Origin: Kineothrix alysoides
Lineage (GTDB): Bacteria > Bacillota > Clostridia > Lachnospirales > Lachnospiraceae
Length of the DNA: 64,000 nucleotides
Direction: 5' to 3'
Assembly (NCBI RefSeq): GCF_000732725.1
Contig: NZ_JPNB01000001.1
Coordinates: forward strand, 310,001-374,000
Part shown: in pieces, positions 25,234-34,035 of the stretch
How positions within the stretch are numbered: the first letter of the stretch is position 1
How the letters are laid out: each line of letters begins with the position of its first letter
The notes under the pieces: generated by a model
What the model was told of the DNA's origin: nothing
Databases searched by the model: none
The model's input: the letters and a program-made list of their open reading frames with translations, nothing else
Translations under genes and position numbers: made by a program

Positions 25234-27349
25234 TATAGCTTTGAAAACATTTAAGGGTGGGAACGTTACACCACAGGATGATGCCATTATCCATGAGACA
25301 TCCATTCCGGGAGCAGGTATTTTCAGAGGATGTGAAGTGTCCTATGCAAGAGGAAATGTGCTTCATATCTCGCAGGGGTTTGGTATGATTCGTGGAAGGT
25401 TCTTCGAGATGTATGAAACGGAAGTCCCAGTTAGGCTGGCTGATACAGGACAGACATTGAATGGGAGAATTTATCTTCATATGGATCTATCCAATGCGGA
25501 TGAGCCAATTAAAATCATGACGGAAACAGCAGTCATCCTTTCCACTCTTATGGCTGACAATAACGTGAATTATAACAATTCATCCTATGATTTGGAACTG
25601 GCCAACTTCACGGTTTCATCAACGGAACTCACTGATTTGATCCAGGTATTCTCCCTGCTAAAGGGCGGGAGTGGAGGAGGTGGAGGAGTCAGTCTCGAAA
25701 GGTCAGTCAATTACAGCCTTGGAGATATGGTATCTAATGGCAGTGCTCCGGGATGGGCTACCCTGTACTGTACACAGGCGGGTACTACGGGAGTAGTCGA
25801 ACCTATGGGGTATGTAAAGATTACGAAAGTCGGGGATAAGGTGTTGGACGGTACGGCAGTCTTTACTGCCCGAAACATAATAGGAGAGCTGGATGGATCA
25901 TTATCGACATTGACCAAACTAGACAATCAGGTAGATGCTCTTACAAGACAGGTGGAGTCAGTACTCAGCAACTCTGGGAATCTGACGATAAAAATGACGG
26001 CATTGACTGATTATAGGGCACTTGCGGAGTATGATTCTAATGTCATTTATATGTGTTATGAGGATGCTAACACACAGAAGATTACCAGAATCTATCTGGG
26101 AGAGAATAAGATTTACTCCGATGGAGTGAAGGTGACGTATCAGATTGATACCGATTATGTCCTGTCACAGATAGTTGAGGATGGAGCAGATGCCGTTAAA
26201 ACAGCACCGCCCGTGACACTGAACGGATATGAATTTATCGGTTGGAGACAAGACAACACGGCAGATGCAAAGGTATTAAAGGAACTGATTATTGCAACCG
26301 ATGAACCTTTTTCCTTATATGCCGTGTTTATAAAGCAGGCTGAAGTATCGTTCTTTGCCAGTGGTGGCACGGGAGATATGGAGAATATCGAAACAGGAGT
26401 TCTTTATAATAATGGAAATGCATACGGAGAAAGTACCATACTGCCGGAGTGCAGCTTCAAGAAAACAGGCTATGCTTTTATCGGATGGACTTCCGATACC
26501 TTGACAGAACCTGTTCTTCCCGGAAGTACGGCTGATTTTTCAGAGGACGCTGTTCTTTATGCAAACTGGATTCAGGAGAAGTATGAGTTTGTATTTACGG
26601 GCAGTTATTTTGAATTTATTGTTCCGGCAAACGGGGTGTATAACCTTGATGTTTTTGGAGGTCAGGGAGGTTCTGTTGAATATCAGGAACAGACTGCGAA
26701 AGGTGGAAAAGGTGGGCATTCCAACGGATATGCATATCTGACAAAGGGAACTAAACTGTATATTGCAATTGGTGGTGGTGCTCCAAAAGTTGCGTCGGTT
26801 TCATATGGAAATTATGGATATAATGGAGGTTCATCAGGAAGTTCCTACGCAACAACGAATACTTCCTATCCTCAAAGTATAAATGGAGGAGGTGGCGGAT
26901 GTACCCATATTGGGACAAAGGCCGGTGATTTGAAATCTGTCACGTATGCGAGCTTGGCAACGGTATTAATTGTTGCAGGAGGTGGAGGGGGTGCGTCCCT
27001 TCAATATGCCAAGGGAGTGAGCAATCATGGCGGAGCCGGAGGTGGAGAAAATGGAGAAAATGGTTCCGGCGGCGCACTTGCCGGAAGACAAACGTCCAAT
27101 TCAGCAGCTACTACATCACTCTTTGGGTATGGAGAATCCACGAACTATTCCTACGGATATGCAGGAGGCGGCGGAGGTTTATATGGCGGTTCAGTGGGAC
27201 AGGGTGGACAATCCGGGGCAGGAGGTTCTGGGTATATCGGAGGAGTTCCCAGCTTTTCAAGAAACAAAAAATATTATCCGGCAACCACGGAACAGGGAAA
27301 GAATGAAGGTAATGGAAAAGCCACGATTACCTATGTAGCATGCGTTTAA
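25223..27349 (+). CDS. Modular tail adhesin: tail hub-proximal domain, InlB-like repeats, glycine-rich tip
   Basis: 708 residues in three parts. Residues 1-160 resemble upper baseplate or fibre attachment proteins (KGGNVTPQDDAIIHETSIPG), ending in a Gly linker. Around 345-375 and 400-450 are two InlB B-repeat-like modules (GYEFIGWRQDN ... LYAVF; GYAFIGWTSD ... LYANW). Residues 455-705 are a glycine-rich domain (VFGGQGGS, VAGGGGGAS, YAGGGGGLYGG), like Gly-rich adhesin tips of T-even gp38 and other surface proteins. This is probably the receptor-binding protein. AAGGAGG lies seven nt before ATG 25223. The repeats and Gly-rich tip are modules that can be swapped to change host range. Confidence 0.82.
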   Translation: MAANIALKTFKGGNVTPQDDAIIHETSIPGAGIFRGCEVSYARGNVLHISQGFGMIRGRFFEMYETEVPVRLADTGQTLNGRIYLHMDLSNADEPIKIMTETAVILSTLMADNNVNYNNSSYDLELANFTVSSTELTDLIQVFSLLKGGSGGGGGVSLERSVNYSLGDMVSNGSAPGWATLYCTQAGTTGVVEPMGYVKITKVGDKVLDGTAVFTARNIIGELDGSLSTLTKLDNQVDALTRQVESVLSNSGNLTIKMTALTDYRALAEYDSNVIYMCYEDANTQKITRIYLGENKIYSDGVKVTYQIDTDYVLSQIVEDGADAVKTAPPVTLNGYEFIGWRQDNTADAKVLKELIIATDEPFSLYAVFIKQAEVSFFASGGTGDMENIETGVLYNNGNAYGESTILPECSFKKTGYAFIGWTSDTLTEPVLPGSTADFSEDAVLYANWIQEKYEFVFTGSYFEFIVPANGVYNLDVFGGQGGSVEYQEQTAKGGKGGHSNGYAYLTKGTKLYIAIGGGAPKVASVSYGNYGYNGGSSGSSYATTNTSYPQSINGGGGGCTHIGTKAGDLKSVTYASLATVLIVAGGGGGASLQYAKGVSNHGGAGGGENGENGSGGALAGRQTSNSAATTSLFGYGESTNYSYGYAGGGGGLYGGSVGQGGQSGAGGSGYIGGVPSFSRNKKYYPATTEQGKNEGNGKATITYVACV

Positions 27350-27360
27350 AGATTGTTAAG

Positions 27361-27384
27361 AACACCATAGGGGTGTTTTTTTAT
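27361..27384 (+). terminator. Hairpin terminator before holin
   Basis: 6-bp stem AACACC / GGTGTT followed by five T, 11 nt after the adhesin stop codon. Confidence 0.7.
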
Positions 27385-27405
27385 TGTCAAAAGGAGGACA
27401 AGAAT

Positions 27406-27822
27406 ATGTATTTTAAGGAAATGATCTGCAGGATGAATTATGTTTTTGCGGCAATCGGTCTTATGCTGGGGAGGTATTTAGGAGGTATGGACGGACTGCT
27501 GTATGCGCTGGTTGCCTTTGTGGTAGTAGACTATATTACCGGGGTACTGGTGGCAATCTACAAAAAAAAGTTAAGCAGTGCGGTGGGTTTTAAAGGAATT
27601 GCAAAGAAGATTATTATTTTCCTTCTTGTTGGTATTGCCCATGTCTTAGATTCTCAGGTCATGAACATGGGCTCAGCCATGAGGACTGCAGTTATCTTTT
27701 TCTATCTGTCAAATGAGGGAATTTCCATTTTAGAGAACGTAACCAAAATGGGACTTCCTGTTCCACAGAAACTGAAAGATGTCATGGCTCAGATTCAGGA
27801 GATCCGGAAGGGAGAAAAGTGA
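27406..27822 (+). CDS. Phage holin, toxin-secretion/phage-lysis family
   Basis: 138-residue holin of the TcdE/Cph1 type with about three to four membrane segments (MNYVFAAIGLMLGRYLGG; LLYALVAFVVVDYITGVLVA; IIIFLLVGIAHVLD). It makes holes in the membrane so that the endolysin reaches the wall. ATG 27406 follows AAGGAGG. The stop overlaps the endolysin start. Confidence 0.92.
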   Translation: MYFKEMICRMNYVFAAIGLMLGRYLGGMDGLLYALVAFVVVDYITGVLVAIYKKKLSSAVGFKGIAKKIIIFLLVGIAHVLDSQVMNMGSAMRTAVIFFYLSNEGISILENVTKMGLPVPQKLKDVMAQIQEIRKGEK

Positions 27823-28604
27823 TGACGGATGAACAGAAGAAATTTATAGAGCAGATTGGGAATGCCGCAGTGTCATATTACAAGACCTACGGCATTCTTC
27901 CGTCTTTGACCATTGCTCAGGCAATCCTCGAAAGTGCATGGGGAAAAAGCGGTCTGTCAAGAGACTGTTATAATTATTTTGGAATGAAGTGGACGAAAAA
28001 CTGTGGCTGTGATTACAAGGAGTATTACACAAAAGAACAGAATGCAGATGGTTCTTATGTGACGATTACGGCAAAGTTCAGAAGATATGCCAACACCGAA
28101 GAGGGCATCAGGGGGTATTATCTGTTTCTTTCAGGCTATAAGCGGTACAGCAATCTGAAGGGGGTAACGGATTCTTCACTTGCCTGTGACCTCATCAGAC
28201 AGGACGGGTGGGCAACGTCGCTTTCTTATGCCACAAATCTGAAGAACCTGATTAAGAACTACAATCTGACACAGTATGATGTAAAGGTAATCGGACAGGT
28301 TGTTGCTGTATCTAATGAGGTGTTCGCATATACCACAGGGAATTACAGAGTTACCGCATCCGCACTTCGTGTGCGAACCGGCCCCGGGACATCATTTGAA
28401 CAGAAGAAGTTCGAAGAAATGACCGTAGTTGCACGGAATGTGAATAGGAAGAAAAAGACCACGGGTCTGGCATTTTATGTGAAAGATATTATTTTTACAG
28501 CACAGACCATTGAGAAAATATCACAAAAGGAATACTGGGCAAAGACACCGTCCGGATATGTCTGCCTGCAGAACGGTAACGGGGTATATGTGCAAAAGCG
28601 GTAA
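27822..28604 (+). CDS. Endolysin: glucosaminidase with SH3-like domain
   Basis: 260 residues. The N-terminal GH73 glucosaminidase has LTIAQAILESAWGKSGLS with the catalytic Glu, then NYFGMKW and WATSLSYATNLKNLI. The C-terminal 100 residues are an SH3_3-like wall-binding domain (YRVTASALRVRTGPGTSFEQ). It cleaves the glycan backbone of peptidoglycan. ATG 27822 overlaps the holin stop (GTGATG). A terminator follows. Confidence 0.93.
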   Translation: MTDEQKKFIEQIGNAAVSYYKTYGILPSLTIAQAILESAWGKSGLSRDCYNYFGMKWTKNCGCDYKEYYTKEQNADGSYVTITAKFRRYANTEEGIRGYYLFLSGYKRYSNLKGVTDSSLACDLIRQDGWATSLSYATNLKNLIKNYNLTQYDVKVIGQVVAVSNEVFAYTTGNYRVTASALRVRTGPGTSFEQKKFEEMTVVARNVNRKKKTTGLAFYVKDIIFTAQTIEKISQKEYWAKTPSGYVCLQNGNGVYVQKR

Positions 28605-28608
28605 TAAA

Positions 28609-28646
28609 ATAGGCTGGGTGGAAATACTTCATCCGGCCTGTTTTTT
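28609..28646 (+). terminator. Intrinsic terminator at end of late operon
   Basis: GC-rich imperfect hairpin from AGGCTGGGTG to CATCCGGCCT, then six T. It ends the lysis genes. Confidence 0.8.
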
Positions 28647-28657
28647 GTTCTTTTAAG

Positions 28658-28706
28658 ACCAATAATAAGAAGATGAAAGGTCGTTTTTCCACTTGCTATT
28701 ATTGGT
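28658..28706. promoter_or_regulatory. Inverted repeat upstream of recombinase genes
   Basis: Perfect 10-bp inverted repeat ACCAATAATA (28658-28667) and TATTATTGGT (28697-28706), 29 nt apart, 48 nt before the first recombinase start. It could be an operator for the recombinase genes, a binding site for them, or a second terminator (no T run). Confidence 0.45.
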
Positions 28707-28753
28707 AAAAAGAGTGATATATGGTACTACCAAGGAAGAAAGGAGGAGGAAGG

Positions 28754-30268
28754 GTGCAGATAAAAATTATCGAAGGAAGCACGGTAAGAAAGGGAAAACA
28801 AAGAGTGTGTGCCTATTGCCGGGTATCCACAGATGCAGAAGAACAGGAAAATTCACTGGATAATCAGATAGCCTATTATAAAGGTTTCATACAGAGTAAT
28901 CCTGATTATGAATACGCAGGAGTTTATAGTGACTTTGCCATATCGGGATATAAGGAAAAGCGTCCAGGCTTCCAACACCTCATGGAAGATGCAAGAAAAG
29001 GCAAGATGGACCTGATACTAACAAAGTCCGTATCCAGATTTGCAAGAAACACCGCCATCGTTCTAAAAGCGACAAGAGAGCTGAAAGAACTGAATGTCGG
29101 TGTTTTTTTTGAACTGCAAAATATTAATACCCTTTCTGGAGAAGGTGAGCTTATGCTTTCTATCATTGCGGCATTTGCACAGGCTGAAAGTGAAAGTGGA
29201 AGTATGGGAGCCAAGATGGTCTACAAACGAAAGTATGAAGCAGGAATTCCCGTGCAATATCTGGAGCGGTCTTTTGGATATACAAAGAATGAAGCTGGGA
29301 AGTTTGTGCCAGAATCGACGGAAGCAAAATGGGTCAAAAAGATTTATAAAATGGCAGCAGAGGGTTATACTGCAGCTGCCATTAAGCGTATTCTAAATCA
29401 GAATGGGGTGCTGACAGTTGGTGGAGTAAAATGGATTGATTCTACGGTATTTCGCCTGATTGAAAATGAAATTTACGAAGGCGACTATATTATGCAGAAA
29501 AGCTATGTGAATGAGGAACGCAAACAGGTCAAAAATCGCGGGGAAGTAAATGCGTGGTATATTACAGACGACCATCAGCCAATCGTCAGCAGGGAACTGT
29601 GGCAGAGGGCACAGGATGGCTTGAATCAAAAAAGGGAGTATCTTGCAACAGGTTCCATAGTGGAGGATTTTTCAGAAGAAAATTATCCCTATAGGAACAA
29701 AATATTCTGCGCAGAATGCGGACAGCCTTTGTATCACAGAATCTACAGCAATGGAAACAGACTATGTTGGGACTGCAGTGGAGTGAAACGGTATGGAAAA
29801 AAATACTGCAAGGGAATCAATGTACCTGATTCAGTAATCAGGGAATGGAACTTTGATGAGAATATTTTTATAAAAGTAGCGGATCGAAGCAAGGGCGTTA
29901 AGCAGTTTTCCTATACAAAGGAATCTTCATGGAGACGCAGAAATAAGCAAAAGGAGTATATTACAACAGCACCACCCTGTACACAAGACAACTATCCCTA
30001 TATATCCAAAATCCATTGTGCCATATGTGGAAGTAAGCTGACAAGGCATATTCAGAAGGGAAATAAGGTCATTTGGATATGTGGCGGTTATAAGCGTAAA
30101 GGAAAAGCATTTTGCGAAGGAGTAAGAGTTCCCGATTCGGTAATCAGAAGGTTTGACATTACTACAGATGTTTATATATCAGAAAGGAAGGATAAGCATG
30201 GGAAAAAGCATTACGGTTATTCCGGCAAAAAGCCGGGCAGAAATACGGCAGGATGTCAGACAGACTAA
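28754..30268 (+). CDS. Serine recombinase 1 with two zinc ribbons
   Basis: 504-residue large serine recombinase. The resolvase domain has the nucleophile Ser in YCRVSTD near residue 27 and SRFARN near residue 90. A Recombinase (PF07508-like) domain follows (about 160-300). Two zinc-ribbon copies come next: FCAECGQPLYHR and HCAICGSKLTRH, each followed by a similar KGxxVPDSVIRxxxxxxxxxI segment, which points to a tandem duplication. No long coiled-coil arm is seen, unlike phiC31-type integrases. GTG 28754 has AGGAGGAGGA just upstream. It overlaps recombinase 2 by 71 nt. It probably integrates or excises the element together with its partner. Confidence 0.92.
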   Translation: MQIKIIEGSTVRKGKQRVCAYCRVSTDAEEQENSLDNQIAYYKGFIQSNPDYEYAGVYSDFAISGYKEKRPGFQHLMEDARKGKMDLILTKSVSRFARNTAIVLKATRELKELNVGVFFELQNINTLSGEGELMLSIIAAFAQAESESGSMGAKMVYKRKYEAGIPVQYLERSFGYTKNEAGKFVPESTEAKWVKKIYKMAAEGYTAAAIKRILNQNGVLTVGGVKWIDSTVFRLIENEIYEGDYIMQKSYVNEERKQVKNRGEVNAWYITDDHQPIVSRELWQRAQDGLNQKREYLATGSIVEDFSEENYPYRNKIFCAECGQPLYHRIYSNGNRLCWDCSGVKRYGKKYCKGINVPDSVIREWNFDENIFIKVADRSKGVKQFSYTKESSWRRRNKQKEYITTAPPCTQDNYPYISKIHCAICGSKLTRHIQKGNKVIWICGGYKRKGKAFCEGVRVPDSVIRRFDITTDVYISERKDKHGKKHYGYSGKKPGRNTAGCQTD

Positions 30269-31583
30269 AAAACTGAGGGTAGCAGCATATTGCAGAGTGT
30301 CTACGGATCAGGAAGATCAGATTCATAGCTTTGATGCACAGGTGGCTTATTATACAAAATATATTGAAACGCACGAAAAATATGAGATGGCGGGCATCTA
30401 TGCGGATGAGGGCATTTCGGGAACCAATACGAAAAAAAGAGTGGAATTCAAGCGTATGATAGCGGACTGCGAGGCTGAAAAAATAGATATGGTTATTACA
30501 AAGTCCATCAGCCGATTTGCAAGGAATACGCAGGACTGTCTGATGTATTCGAGAAAACTGAAGAACTTAGGCATCGGTATACTCTTTGAAAAAGAGAATA
30601 TCAACACAATGGATTCATCTGGTGAACTGCTCTTTACCATTTTAAGTTCTCTTGCACAGGACGAATCCAGAAATATTTCAGAAAATTGCAAATGGGGCAT
30701 TCGAACAAAGTTTAAGAACGGGGAACTTCATCTTAATACATTTAAATTCCTTGGATATGACAAGGATGAAAATGGAAAGCTGGTCATTAATTCAGAGGAA
30801 GCAAAGACCATTCGGAGAATTTATAGAGAATTTTTATGGGGATTGAATCCGCAGGAAATAGCCAAAGAACTGGAAGATGACAATGTTTTGGGATGCCTGG
30901 GACAGACAAAATGGTATGCTTCAACAGTGCTTGGAATTCTAAAAAACGAAAAGCATATGGGAGATGCTTTACTTCAAAAGACTTACACCGCAGATTTCCT
31001 TACAAAGCGGCAAGTAAAGAACCAAGGCGAAATTACACAGGTTTATGTGAAGGACAGTCACAAGGGTATTATTGATAAAGAAACATGGAATGCGGTGCAG
31101 GAGGAACTGGAGCGGAGAAAAGTCTTTCGGGAAAAACATGGAGTTAAAAGTTATAACTATGGAGCGGAATGTAATCCATTCACAAATAAGTTATACTGCG
31201 ATCTGTGTGGACATGTTTTTGGGAGACACACATGGAAAACAAGGGGAATTGCACAGTGGCAGTGTAGCAATCATCGCTCAGACGGTAAGCTGACTTGCAA
31301 AAATGAATTTGTGGATGTCAGAAATCTGGAACAAGGGTTTGTAAAGGCAATGAACAGGATAACAGCTAATCGTGAAAAGTATATGAAAAAATGGGAGAGG
31401 ATGATAGAAGAAGGAACACCGCTTCAGAGAGTAAGGGCAAACCAGATGATTGAAATAACAGCAGAACCACCATTGGAGGCATATGTATCTGAACTTGCGC
31501 AGCTGACAGTCATAGAGGTCACAGTGTTTGGTGCGAAGGAGTTTGAATTTGAATTTATGGATGGAAGTAAAATTAAAATCTGA
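30198..31583 (+). CDS. Serine recombinase 2
   Basis: 461-residue large serine recombinase, distinct from its neighbour. Catalytic YCRVSTDQEDQ near residue 33, SRFARN near 95, Recombinase domain in the middle, one zinc ribbon (YCDLCGHVFGRH ... QWQCSNH) and a helical C-terminus. Start ATG 30198 has AAGGAAGG. The 71-nt overlap inside the first gene suggests coupled synthesis at a fixed ratio, as expected for a recombinase pair that acts together. Which of them is the integrase is not known. Confidence 0.92.
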   Translation: MGKSITVIPAKSRAEIRQDVRQTKKLRVAAYCRVSTDQEDQIHSFDAQVAYYTKYIETHEKYEMAGIYADEGISGTNTKKRVEFKRMIADCEAEKIDMVITKSISRFARNTQDCLMYSRKLKNLGIGILFEKENINTMDSSGELLFTILSSLAQDESRNISENCKWGIRTKFKNGELHLNTFKFLGYDKDENGKLVINSEEAKTIRRIYREFLWGLNPQEIAKELEDDNVLGCLGQTKWYASTVLGILKNEKHMGDALLQKTYTADFLTKRQVKNQGEITQVYVKDSHKGIIDKETWNAVQEELERRKVFREKHGVKSYNYGAECNPFTNKLYCDLCGHVFGRHTWKTRGIAQWQCSNHRSDGKLTCKNEFVDVRNLEQGFVKAMNRITANREKYMKKWERMIEEGTPLQRVRANQMIEITAEPPLEAYVSELAQLTVIEVTVFGAKEFEFEFMDGSKIKI

Positions 31584-31622
31584 TCCCCACTAAATTAATG
31601 AGTAGATATTATCGCTCTGAAA

Positions 31623-31631
31623 TGGTATAAT
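31623..31631 (+). promoter_or_regulatory. Extended -10 promoter of yegP-like gene
   Basis: TGGTATAAT, an extended -10, 40 nt before the start codon; no clear -35. It gives the small gene its own transcript. Confidence 0.55.
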
Positions 31632-31672
31632 TTGGTATAGAACTTATACATTTTATCGAAAGGGGAAGAATT

Positions 31673-32038
31673 ATGGCTAAATTTGTTATAAAGAAAGTGC
31701 AGGCGGGGTATACATTTCATTTGGTAGCAGGAAATGGAGAAACGATTGGAACCAGTGAAGCATATACTACAGAAGCAAATTGCAGAAACGGAATTGCAAG
31801 TGTAAAAAATAATGCAGGCAGTGCGGAGATTGAAGATCAAACTTTGAATGAAACAAAAAAGAATCCCAAATTTGAGATTTATAAAGATATGGCCTCAAAG
31901 TTCCGCTTTCGTTTGAAAGCATCAAATGGTGAAAAAATCTTAGCTTCGGAAGGGTATTCTAGTAAAGATGCTTGTAAAAATGGCATTAGCAGTGTTAAGT
32001 TAAATGCTTCCAACGCTTCAATAGAGATTGGATATTAA
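31673..32038 (+). CDS. YegP/DUF1508 family protein
   Basis: 121 residues, two tandem DUF1508 modules. Each has the same order: a beta strand (GYTFHLVAGNGETIGTSEAY; KFRFRLKASNGEKILASEGY), then a helix (NCRNGIASVKNNA; ACKNGISSVKLNA). YegP proteins are small and widespread; their function is not established. Flanked by an extended -10 promoter and a strong terminator, it is a transcription unit by itself, between the recombinases and the kinase cassette. Confidence 0.9.
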   Translation: MAKFVIKKVQAGYTFHLVAGNGETIGTSEAYTTEANCRNGIASVKNNAGSAEIEDQTLNETKKNPKFEIYKDMASKFRFRLKASNGEKILASEGYSSKDACKNGISSVKLNASNASIEIGY

Positions 32039-32044
32039 TATTTG

Positions 32045-32080
32045 ATGGCAACTCATATATTTATTTGAGTTGCCATTTCT
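32045..32080 (+). terminator. Intrinsic terminator after yegP-like gene
   Basis: Perfect 11-bp stem ATGGCAACTCA / TGAGTTGCCAT (32045-32055 with 32066-32076), then TTCT. It seals the YegP unit from the cassette behind it. Confidence 0.75.
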
Positions 32081-32122
32081 AGGCTGAGTTTTTAGCAATC
32101 ATATTGGGAAGGGTGTGTAATT

Positions 32123-32151
32123 TTGCAAAGAATATATGCCTATGATAAAAT
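32123..32151 (+). promoter_or_regulatory. Promoter of the TcmP-kinase cassette
   Basis: TTGCAA, 17-nt spacer, TAAAAT, 43 nt before the start codon of the first cassette gene. No other good promoter is seen before 36.3 kb. Confidence 0.6.
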
Positions 32152-32194
32152 AAAAATTAGTTAATACTTTTATGTAAGTCTATGGGGGAATTAT

Positions 32195-33289
32195 ATGAAG
32201 GATTATGAGAAATGTGCTGATCATACAATAAAAAAGTTTGAATTAGTTAGTACCTATATCGAAGGATGGGCAAGAAAAATTCTTGGATATGGAGAATCAA
32301 AAGGTCTGGTATATATAGATTGTATGTGCAATCGAGGCAAGTATTATAGTGGAAAGAATGAACTGATTGAAGGGACTGCAATTCGTGTTGCAAAAAGTAT
32401 TAACGAAATAAATAGTTATTTCAAAAAAGAGGCAATTCTGTATTTTAATGATTTAGATAATGAAAAAATCCAATGTTTGCAAACGGCTATAGAACAATTA
32501 GATCTAAATAATGTTACCATATTTTATAGTAATGAAGATGCAAATGATTTATTAAGAACATTTGCTGAAAAAGATTTTTTGAAACATAATACCTTAGTTT
32601 TTTATGACCCCTATGAAGCTGATATAGATTGGGTGGCATTAAGTCCATTTTTTAATATATGGGGGGAGGTTATTATTAATCACATGGTTTCTGATCCCAT
32701 TAGAGGAGCAAAAACAGTAAAGAAGTCAGAAAAAATAGCCAAATACGAAAAAACGTATCATCATAGTATTGATGAAATTATTGCAGTAAGCGAGAAATCC
32801 AATAATAGAGAAGAATTAGAAAAGATGATAACGACAATCATTGATTCTTGTATATATTCGGGTAATAAAAAGTATTATATTGCTTCATTCCCATTTTATA
32901 TTCAAACAAACCAGTTAATGTACAACTTGATTTTTTTTAGTTGGAATAAAAAAGGAACCATATTATTTAAGAAAATAGCGTGGGATACATTTGATGGACA
33001 ATCAGCGGTTAAGCGCACAACTGCCTCAATAATGAAAGGACAGTATTGTCTTGATTTTGATACGGGAAATATAAAACAGGAATCAAAAAATGGTGTATAC
33101 ACCATTTATGATATTGCAAAATATGTTTATGATAAGTATCAAGGACGTGGTGAAGTTCAACTTAAAGAAATATATGCTCATTTAGAAAATCACCCTATAT
33201 TTCCGTCAGATGGATATAAAATGCAGATAAGAAATGAACTTAAAGAAACATTTGGAGTAAAATTTACAAAAAATAGCGTTGTTCTTTAG
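32195..33289 (+). CDS. tcmP: Three-Cys-motif partner protein TcmP
   Basis: 364-residue TcmP, named for pairing with the three-Cys protein encoded next. The N-terminal half looks like a Rossmann methyltransferase: VYIDCMCNRGKYYSG (motif I position), ILYFNDLDNEK (acidic end of strand 2) and VFYDPYEADIDW, which resembles the DPPY motif of N-methyltransferases. This reading is mine and untested. The C-terminal 60 residues look like a winged helix. GGGGGAA precedes the ATG. It is 12 nt from the next gene, so they are co-transcribed. The function is unknown; it may modify nucleic acid or protein with its partner. Confidence 0.88.
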   Translation: MKDYEKCADHTIKKFELVSTYIEGWARKILGYGESKGLVYIDCMCNRGKYYSGKNELIEGTAIRVAKSINEINSYFKKEAILYFNDLDNEKIQCLQTAIEQLDLNNVTIFYSNEDANDLLRTFAEKDFLKHNTLVFYDPYEADIDWVALSPFFNIWGEVIINHMVSDPIRGAKTVKKSEKIAKYEKTYHHSIDEIIAVSEKSNNREELEKMITTIIDSCIYSGNKKYYIASFPFYIQTNQLMYNLIFFSWNKKGTILFKKIAWDTFDGQSAVKRTTASIMKGQYCLDFDTGNIKQESKNGVYTIYDIAKYVYDKYQGRGEVQLKEIYAHLENHPIFPSDGYKMQIRNELKETFGVKFTKNSVVL

Positions 33290-33301
33290 ACAGGGGATAT
33301 T

Positions 33302-34012
33302 ATGAATAAAACCAAAATACAGTGGACAGAAATGACATGGAATCCGGTAACGGGATGCACTAAATTATCAGATGGCTGTGAGAACTGTTATGCCGCTAGA
33401 ATGGCAAAAAGATTAAAAGCCATGGGAAATCCAAGATATATTAATGAATTTGAAGTGACTGTACATAGAGACCTTTTTAATATGCCATTAACGGTTAGAA
33501 AACCTAGGATGATTTTCGTTAATTCAATGTCAGATTTGTTTCACAGTAGTGTTTCAGACAGGGATATTATAGAAATATTTAATACTATGAATGCAGCACA
33601 GTGGCACACATTTCAAGTGTTAACAAAGAGACCAGATAGATTACTAAGAATGGATCAAGCAGGACTGTTAAATTGGACACAGAATATATGGATGGGAACT
33701 ACAGTAGAAAACGATAAGTATTTGGAGAGAATTAACTGTTTGAGACAAACAAATTCTGCAACTAAATTCCTTTCATGTGAGCCATTATTGGGAAGTTTAG
33801 CAACAATGAGTTTACAGAACATTGATTGGGTTATAGTTGGTGGCGAATCAGGTCCCAACTCTAGAGAAATTAAGAAAGAATGGGTAATCGAGATTAGAGA
33901 CTTATGTAAAAAGGAAGGAGTACCTTTCTTTTTCAAACAATGGGGTGGAAGAAACAAGAAAAAAAGCGGAAGGGTTTTGGATGAGAAAACATATGATGAG
34001 TATCCATTATAG
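33302..34012 (+). CDS. Three-Cys radical-SAM-like protein, phage Gp37/Gp68 family (DUF5131)
   Basis: 236 residues. The N-terminal IQWTEMTWNPVTGCTKLSDG leads into CEN-CYA, giving a C-x6-C-x2-C motif instead of the usual C-x3-C-x2-C of radical SAM enzymes. The rest fits a partial TIM barrel (VNSMSDLFH, FQVLTKRPDR, FLSCEPLLG, WVIVGGESGPNSR, FFFKQWGG). The family occurs in phages and mobile elements and usually sits beside TcmP. No substrate is known. It is 23 nt before the following gene. Confidence 0.9.
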   Translation: MNKTKIQWTEMTWNPVTGCTKLSDGCENCYAARMAKRLKAMGNPRYINEFEVTVHRDLFNMPLTVRKPRMIFVNSMSDLFHSSVSDRDIIEIFNTMNAAQWHTFQVLTKRPDRLLRMDQAGLLNWTQNIWMGTTVENDKYLERINCLRQTNSATKFLSCEPLLGSLATMSLQNIDWVIVGGESGPNSREIKKEWVIEIRDLCKKEGVPFFFKQWGGRNKKKSGRVLDEKTYDEYPL

Positions 34013-34035
34013 TTTTTTTGCAGAAAGGGTAAATT

